NCBI GenBank assembly: GCA_016934695.1
Contig: JAFGSH010000007.1
Coordinates: 1-15,818, forward strand
Direction: 5' to 3'
Source: Deltaproteobacteria bacterium
GTDB taxonomy: Bacteria > Desulfobacterota > Syntrophia > Syntrophales > UBA2210
Length of the DNA: 15,818 nt
Under the pieces are notes generated by a model. The model did no database searches and was not told where the DNA came from. It was given only the letters and a program-made list of their open reading frames with translations. The position numbers and the translations under genes were made by a program. Shown here in pieces: positions 14,359-15,818 of this stretch (position 1 is the first letter of the stretch; every line of letters begins with the position of its first letter).

Positions 14359-14387
14359 TTGACATTCAGGAAGCGAGCCACTACATT
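14359..14387 (+). promoter_or_regulatory. Promoter of the thioredoxin-bamD unit
   Basis: TTGACA at 14359-14364 and TACATT at 14382-14387 are 17 bases apart. The -35 is perfect and the -10 matches four of six. The two divergent -35 boxes are 30 bases apart. Confidence 0.6.
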
Positions 14388-14418
14388 GACCGGAAAGATT
14401 ATGATCTAGGAGTGTGGC

Positions 14419-14748
14419 ATGGCGGAAGAAGGGTTGCTGGTTCATCTCAATGATAAGAGTTTCAGCGAGGTTGTGAGGGCAAAAGGTTCCATCATGGTGG
14501 ATTTCTGGGCTCCGTGGTGCAGCCCGTGTCTTGCCATGGCACCCGCCATCGAGGAGCTTGCCCGGGAGTATGAGGGGCGGGTGAAGGTGGGGAAACTCAA
14601 CGTTGATGAAAACCCTGATACGGCTGAAAAGTATGGTATTAAAGGAATTCCGACCATTCTCTTTTTTAAGGACGGCAAGCTGGCGAATACACTGACCGGC
14701 CTCATGCCGAAGGATCGTTTGGAAGAAGCCCTCAAAGCGGTGTTATAG
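14419..14748 (+). CDS. Thioredoxin with CSPC active site
   Basis: This 109-residue cytoplasmic thioredoxin has WAPWCSPCLAMAP, with redox cysteines C34 and C37 and Ser in place of the usual Gly between them, and the cis-proline in KGIPTILFF. A Leu replaces the usual Lys/Arg after the second Cys. These changes may alter redox potential or partner choice. No signal peptide is present. AGGAG at 14408-14412 lies 6 bases before the ATG. It stands only 2 bases before bamD, so the two are cotranscribed and probably translationally coupled. It is clearly different from the WCGPC thioredoxin at 7492. Confidence 0.94.
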   Translation: MAEEGLLVHLNDKSFSEVVRAKGSIMVDFWAPWCSPCLAMAPAIEELAREYEGRVKVGKLNVDENPDTAEKYGIKGIPTILFFKDGKLANTLTGLMPKDRLEEALKAVL

Positions 14749-14750
14749 AT

Positions 14751-15428
14751 ATGAAATCACGGATCCTTCTCATCGTCGTTGCTGTATGTATGTTTACCGG
14801 GTGTCTGTCCTGGTGGGAGAGCGGAGCAAGGCCAAACACGCCCGAAGCCCTGTATGCGCGGGGACAGGAGGCATATCGGGACAAAGATTATGACGAGGCC
14901 ATCGAGCACTTCCAGCGACTGGCGGAGCAATACCCCCTCAGTCAGTATGCGATCCCTGCCGAACTGGGCGTGGCGGACTCCTATTTCAGCGATGAAGACT
15001 ATGTGTCTGCTGAGGCCAACTACTCCGATTTTGTAGAATTTCATCCAACCAACGAAAACCTCCCCTATGTCATGCACCAGATAGGCCTGTGCCATTATAA
15101 ACAGATACAGGGGGTCGATCGGGATCAGACGGAGACGCGCCTGGCGGAACAGGCATTTCAGAAACTGATTGCGCGGTTTCCCAGCAGCAAATTTTCTTTT
15201 CTTGCAGAGAAAGAATTGGCTGAGTGCCGGAAGCGGCTTGGTGAACACGAATTTTATGTGGGACGATTTTATTTTACGAGAGGGGAATATCGAGCTGCAC
15301 TAACGCGGTTTCAGGTTATCGAAAAGAAATATGCAGGTCTGGGGCTGGATTACATGACGGGATATTTCATCAATGAGACCCAAAAACGCCTCGGTGCGGA
15401 TGGACAGAAGAACATAAATCAGAAATAG
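14751..15428 (+). CDS. bamD: BamD-like outer-membrane assembly lipoprotein
   Basis: The 225-residue protein has a lipoprotein signal with lipobox FTGC, lipidated at C18. TPR-like helical repeats follow, for example ALYARGQEAYRDKDYDEAIE, then YPLSQYAIPAELGVADSYF and RFPSSKFSFLAEKELAEC. These repeats and the length are typical of BamD (YfiO), which links BamA to its partners on the inner face of the outer membrane and is essential for beta-barrel insertion in Gram-negatives. The start has no strong ribosome site of its own, fitting coupling to the thioredoxin gene 2 bases upstream. Other BAM genes are not nearby. A terminator-like structure lies 40-95 bases after the stop. Confidence 0.88.
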   Translation: MKSRILLIVVAVCMFTGCLSWWESGARPNTPEALYARGQEAYRDKDYDEAIEHFQRLAEQYPLSQYAIPAELGVADSYFSDEDYVSAEANYSDFVEFHPTNENLPYVMHQIGLCHYKQIQGVDRDQTETRLAEQAFQKLIARFPSSKFSFLAEKELAECRKRLGEHEFYVGRFYFTRGEYRAALTRFQVIEKKYAGLGLDYMTGYFINETQKRLGADGQKNINQK

Positions 15429-15732
15429 GAGACGCAAGGAGGGCAATTGTACCGGCTTTTCTACCCTGATTATCCCCCGAAAGGTTGGGGGGTATGTGGT
15501 TCCATCTGTGCATCCCCCCTTTTCAACAGAAGAAACATTCAGAAAGGTGTCCTGCGGATTCCGCCAATATTTGAAGGGATGTTTCCCGGTGTCCTGTTTC
15601 CCGCTGACCCGTCTGCACGCTGCTCGGTTGAGGGATTATTGGTGCGGATATGACCTCGACAGGTGGGTTGAAGATGCCTCCCGGCAAATCCTCCGTATTG
15701 ATGCGTAGTGATGATCAAGGAGAAATAACAGA
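15429..15732 (+). other. 304-base gap without a convincing gene
   Basis: This stretch separates bamD from the last gene. Its first third holds the C/G-rich alternative hairpins (15471-15523). AAGGAGG at 15436-15442 precedes a TTG at 15447 that opens a 68-codon frame, but the spacing is only about 4 bases. A second overlapping 70-codon frame begins at GTG 15496. Neither product resembles anything I know, and both run through the hairpins, so I do not call them genes. The region could be a long leader of the next gene or a decayed gene. I see no tRNA, repeat or mobile element. Confidence 0.5.
15471..15523 (+). terminator. Terminator-like hairpin with a competing upstream stem
   Basis: Segment 1, TATCCCCC (15471-15478), can pair with segment 2, GGGGGGTA (15487-15494). 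Segment 2, GGGGGG plus ATG with one bulged T (15487-15496), can instead pair with segment 3, CATCCCCCC (15511-15519), followed at once by TTTT. The second fold is an intrinsic terminator; the first would block it. It most simply ends the bamD transcript, but the three-segment layout resembles an attenuator. Confidence 0.5.
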
Positions 15733-15818
15733 ATGAACCCTCCCAATCTTGTTGGGTCGATGTCTGACACGGCCTTTTATCCTCACAAACCGGATACGGT
15801 TGAAATGATCCAGACCCA
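15733..15818 (+). CDS. Probable COG2187-type protein (aminoglycoside phosphotransferase-like kinase fold), 3' truncated
   Basis: Only the first 28 codons are in the window. The readable end, DTAFYPHKPDTVEMIQT, resembles the start of a family whose members read roughly ...YPHPVDxVExIETHISWVF, annotated as aminoglycoside phosphotransferase/P-loop ATPase proteins (COG2187, sometimes fused to COG0645). The family's real substrate is uncertain and it should not be taken as a drug-resistance gene. AAGGAG at 15717-15722 is 10 bases before the ATG; an in-frame ATG at 15760 is an alternative start. With so little sequence the call rests on a short motif. Confidence 0.5.
   Translation, partial: MNPPNLVGSMSDTAFYPHKPDTVEMIQT

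Noticed and set aside
15628..15654. TTGAGG ... TATGAC as a promoter for the last gene
   Set aside because: Spacer is 15 bases and both boxes are weak matches.
15447..15708. Two overlapping short frames after bamD (from TTG 15447 and GTG 15496)
   Set aside because: Poor start spacing, no recognisable product, and both run through the G/C hairpins; a leader peptide cannot be excluded.
1..15818. CRISPR arrays, tRNA or rRNA genes, insertion sequences, phage genes
   Set aside because: No regular direct repeats, no cloverleaf-like segments, no transposase or integrase motifs were seen on either strand.

Overview
The window is GC-rich, densely packed bacterial DNA. It reads as a Gram-negative strict anaerobe, most likely from the former Deltaproteobacteria (Desulfobacterota, for example a Syntrophales-like lineage). 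The Gram-negative part rests on a BamD-like outer-membrane lipoprotein and on Sec and Tat export signals. The anaerobe part rests on a flavodiiron protein, high-molecular-weight rubredoxin, rubrerythrin, desulfoferrodoxin and a PaaK/ACT pair. The taxonomic placement is inferred from gene content only.

Positions 1-7030 hold an oxygen and peroxide defence cluster, all on the + strand with short gaps or overlaps. In order it has the C-terminal part of a flavodiiron protein (FprA type), a flavin-reductase/rubredoxin fusion (Hrb type), a rubrerythrin, a ferritin-like di-iron protein, a desulfoferrodoxin-type superoxide reductase, cytochrome bd oxidase (cydAB), a second ferritin-like di-iron protein, an exported CPFC thioredoxin-fold protein and an exported one-Cys peroxiredoxin. 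Together these would remove O2 in the cytoplasm (FprA/Hrb) and at the membrane (CydAB), superoxide (Dfx), and peroxide in the cytoplasm (rubrerythrins) and periplasm (peroxiredoxin pair).

Positions 7058-7881 form a small self-contained unit: a near-consensus promoter, a 14-bp perfect palindrome just downstream, an ArsR-family regulator with five cysteines, a thioredoxin and a terminator. Positions 7972-9637 encode a Tat-exported iron-sulfur protein and a membrane cytochrome b that overlap. They resemble the beta and gamma subunits of formate dehydrogenase-N-like enzymes, but no catalytic subunit is present. They are followed by a TIGR02757/DUF2400 protein and a two-helix membrane protein of unknown function.

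Positions 11227-13533 start with a good promoter and carry phenylacetate-CoA ligase, a tandem-ACT protein, and a 144-residue protein built from two 70-residue repeats, each ending in CQxGxF. This protein meets an S-methyl-5'-thioadenosine phosphorylase-like gene tail to tail. That phosphorylase is transcribed divergently from a thioredoxin (CSPC active site) and bamD, with facing promoters between 14300 and 14387. After bamD, three short C/G-rich segments can fold into mutually exclusive hairpins, one of them terminator-like. The window ends in the first 28 codons of a probable COG2187-type kinase-fold protein.
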